A stretch of 64,000 nt of DNA from Morinoia aosen (taxonomy: Eukaryota; Arthropoda; Malacostraca; Amphipoda; Talitridae). The stretch lies in the NCBI GenBank assembly GCA_030386875.1, contig CM059567.1, positions 80,531,130 to 80,595,129 on the forward strand. Reading direction: 5' to 3'. The first letter of the stretch is position 1; every line of letters starts with the position of its first letter. Shown here piece by piece: positions 61,695-64,000 of the stretch. Below the pieces are notes generated by a model. That model saw nothing but the letters and a program-made list of their open reading frames with translations. It had not been told where the DNA came from and ran no database searches. Position numbers and translations under genes: made by a program.

Positions 61695-62663
61695 TTTTAC
61701 CTTTTCCGTGTCTTCTTCGATGACAGGAATTTGGGTCAAATCTTCCGAGTGAATTCGATTTTTTCCGCGGGATTGTCCGGTGAGGTCATTTTTTTCAACA
61801 CTTTAGATTCCTTGCTTGCCTGCATTCGCGTACCCGCAGGTTGGAACCAAGCTCCTATTTTGATATTTGCACAGTCCAAAGGTCACCATTCAATGGTCGC
61901 CTTTTCTTCGTCACGTTCTGGAAAATCTTAAGCATCTAGATGGAATGAACCCGATGATGTTCATCGGTTGATCGCCCTTTCCGGAAGCACATCTGTCTAG
62001 TGAATGAATATCTTTAGCAATGATTGCGCAGGTTATCTCAGCTTGCGCCCTATGATGAGATCTTGGTGTTGGGCGCATCTTTTCCTTGCGAGTGTACTCC
62101 GCTGAATACATTCGGTGCTGATATTATTCGATGGACGATTCACGTCGAGCCTCGGAAATGAGCTCTTCGACTGTTATGATGCGCATGCAAGAGTGACAGC
62201 TGTGAGCAGCTGCCTGCTGTTCAATGGTCTCAAGATTTTGGAAACTACAGCCCTCCGAAAGTGTAGTCATTTGCGGCTGTGAACGTTCTTTTTGTTTACG
62301 GGAGAAGCGTGAGGCTGGGAGATGAAGCTCAGTTGTAGGTAACAGTTTTCCGAGCAAATCGATCGTGATCGTGAATTTCGATGAATGCATCGCACACTGA
62401 TTGAATGAATCATCGTGAGCTGGTGTGCAGGCTCCTGCTCAAAGTGAGCATTTGTTCCAATCCTGAGCTGTTTGACGACGTTCCCTGCAATTGAAAGGTG
62501 TGACTTTGTTTTTTTTTCGCGCAATTTAGGACGTGGACTACAATCGATAATACTGTTAGTTGAGCGTCGAGCATAGTGAAGCGGCGACATCATCGAGTAT
62601 TGTTTTACTTGAAAATAAGTTGGTCAAATACGAATTCGTTCGTTCGACATGGCAATCTTCCTC

Positions 62664-62782
62664 GCCAACGGCCATACCACGTTGAATGCACCGCTTCTCG
62701 TCCGATCAGCGAAGTTAAGCAACGTTGGGTCTGGTTAGTACTTGGATGGGTGACCGCCTGGGAACACCAGATGCTGTTGGCT
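62664..62782 (+). rRNA. 5S ribosomal RNA, unit 53 (MITE-type markers, no MITE)
   Basis: The gene matches the reference. The leader has GAAAATAAG and the trailer TCTCCCG with an empty MITE site, as in units 15 and 47. The spacer has CAGCTCTGAG, a private GAATACTTTCGG and TTTGGCGACG. Confidence 0.97.
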
Positions 62783-63750
62783 TTTTACCTTTTCCGTGTC
62801 TTCTTCGATGACAGGAATTTGGGTCAAATCTCCCGAGTGAATTCGATTTTTTCCGCGGGATTGTCCCGTGAGGTCATTTTTTTCAACACTTTAAATTCCT
62901 TGCTTGCCTGCATTCGCGTACCCGCAGGTTGGAACCAAGCTCCTATTTTGATATTTGCGCAGTCCAAAGGTCACCATTCAATGGTCGCCTTTTCGTCGTC
63001 ACGTTCTGGAAAATCTTAGGCATTTAGATGGAATGAGCCCAATGATGTTCATCGATTGATCGCCCTTTCCGGAAGCACATCTGTCTAGTGAATGAATATT
63101 TTTGGCAATGATTGCGCAGGTTATCTCAGCTTGCGCCCTATGATGAGATCTTGGTGTTGGGCGCATCTTTTCCATGCGAGTGTACTCCGCTGAATACTTT
63201 CGGTGCTGATATTTTTCGATGGACGATTCACGTCGAGCCTCGGAAATGAGCTCTTCGACTGTTATGATGCGCATGCAAGAGTGACAGCTCTGAGCAGCTG
63301 CCTGCTGTTCAATGGTCTCAAGATTTTGGAAACTACAGCCCTCCGAAAGTGTAGTCATTTGCGGCTGTGAACGTTCTTTTTGTTTACGGGAGTAGCGTGA
63401 GGCTGGGAGATGAAGCTCAGTTGTAGGTAACAGTTTTCCGAGCAAATCGATCGTGATCGTGAATTTCGATGAATGCATCGCACACTGATTGAATGAATCA
63501 TCGTGAGCTGGTGTGCAGGCTCCTGCTCAAAGTGAGCATTTGTTCCAATCCTGAGCTGTTTGGCGACGTTCCCTGCAATTGAAAGGTGTGACTTTGTTTT
63601 TTTTCGCGCAATTTAGGACGTGGACTACAATCGATAATACTGTTAGTTGAGCGTCGAGCATAGTGAAGCGGCGACATCATCGAGTATTGTTTTACTTGAA
63701 GATAAGTTGGTCAAATACGAATTCGTTCGTTCGACATGGCAATCTTCCTC

Positions 63751-63869
63751 GCCAACGGCCATACCACGTTGAATGCACCGCTTCTCGTCCGATCAGCGAA
63801 GTTAAGCAACGTTGGGTCTGGTTAGTACTTGGATGGGTGACCGCCTGGGAACACCAGATGCTGTTGGCT
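63751..63869 (+). rRNA. 5S ribosomal RNA, unit 54
   Basis: The gene matches the reference. The visible trailer has TCCGGTGAGG and TTTAGATTCC, the unit 14 type. Confidence 0.97.
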
Positions 63870-64000
63870 TTTTACCTTTTCCGTGTCTTCTTCGATGACA
63901 GGAATTTGGGTCAAATCTTCCGAGTGAATTCGATTTTTTCCGCGGGATTGTCCGGTGAGGTCATTTTTTTCAACACTTTAGATTCCTTGCTTGCCTGCAT
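63870..64000. other. Partial spacer after unit 54
   Basis: Start of a unit 14 type spacer, cut by the window edge. It holds the terminator and the weakened form of the small hairpin, and no gene. Confidence 0.85.

Larger units (their letters stand above)
1..64000 (+). repeat. Tandem 5S rDNA array (54 units, both ends open)
   Basis: The whole window consists of head-to-tail copies of one unit: a 119-bp 5S rRNA gene plus a spacer of about 970 bp. The basic period is 1,087-1,092 bp. Units with a 408-bp MITE are 1,497-1,504 bp, and the unit holding the piggyBac-like element is about 1.9 kb. Both window edges cut through units, so the array continues beyond them. Units are nearly identical and differ by linked single-base and small indel variants, the mark of concerted evolution. 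No other RNA gene (snRNA, tRNA, spliced leader) or histone gene is recognisable in the spacer, so this is a 5S-only array. Confidence 0.98.

Noticed and set aside
1-64000. CRISPR array or bacterial rRNA operon
   Set aside because: The repeat is about 1.1 kb, not short repeats with unique spacers. The 5S is of eukaryotic type with internal promoter boxes and no 16S or 23S nearby.
1-64000. Linked spliced-leader RNA, snRNA, tRNA or histone genes in the spacer
   Set aside because: 5S arrays of some animals carry these, so I looked for the nematode spliced-leader exon and for U1, U2, U5 and U6 starts. None is visible.

Overview
The window is one uninterrupted tandem array of 5S ribosomal RNA genes from a eukaryote. 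The 119-nt gene recurs 54 times, always on the + strand and about 1,088-1,092 bp apart. It has the eukaryotic 5S layout: complementary ends (GCCAACGG.. / ..CTGTTGGCT), an internal RNA polymerase III control region (A box and C box) and a T5 terminator directly after the gene. By general resemblance the gene is of protostome type, probably arthropod; I cannot name a species from sequence alone. I see no protein-coding gene. The open frames of 81-159 codons that recur in every unit run through the 5S gene, the spacer or a transposon, and exist only because the unit is repeated.

Layout: 53 genes look intact and one (unit 51) is split by a transposon. Between genes lies a roughly 970-bp spacer that is nearly identical from unit to unit. 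Small linked differences (a 3-bp leader deletion, a TCAA duplication, single-base changes) allow units to be sorted into types. Eleven spacers carry the same 408-bp insertion at the same base. It has perfect 20-bp terminal inverted repeats and a TTA target duplication, as expected of a non-autonomous PIF/Harbinger-type MITE that inserted once and was copied with the array. Unit 51 carries a different 824-bp insertion with CCC..GGG ends and a TTAA duplication, the signature of a piggyBac-type element. It sits in the A box and should silence that gene.

Above the single-unit level, the array shows multi-unit duplications. Positions 1-17,276 recur at about 37,733-55,007 and 19,744-24,564 recur at about 54,889-59,710. 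The shift between the two offsets equals a missing stretch of two units (2,586 bp, including one MITE). Shorter blocks of two and three units are also duplicated side by side. This is the pattern expected of unequal crossing-over and gene conversion, although a 37.7-kb near-exact repeat in rDNA can also arise from misassembly.
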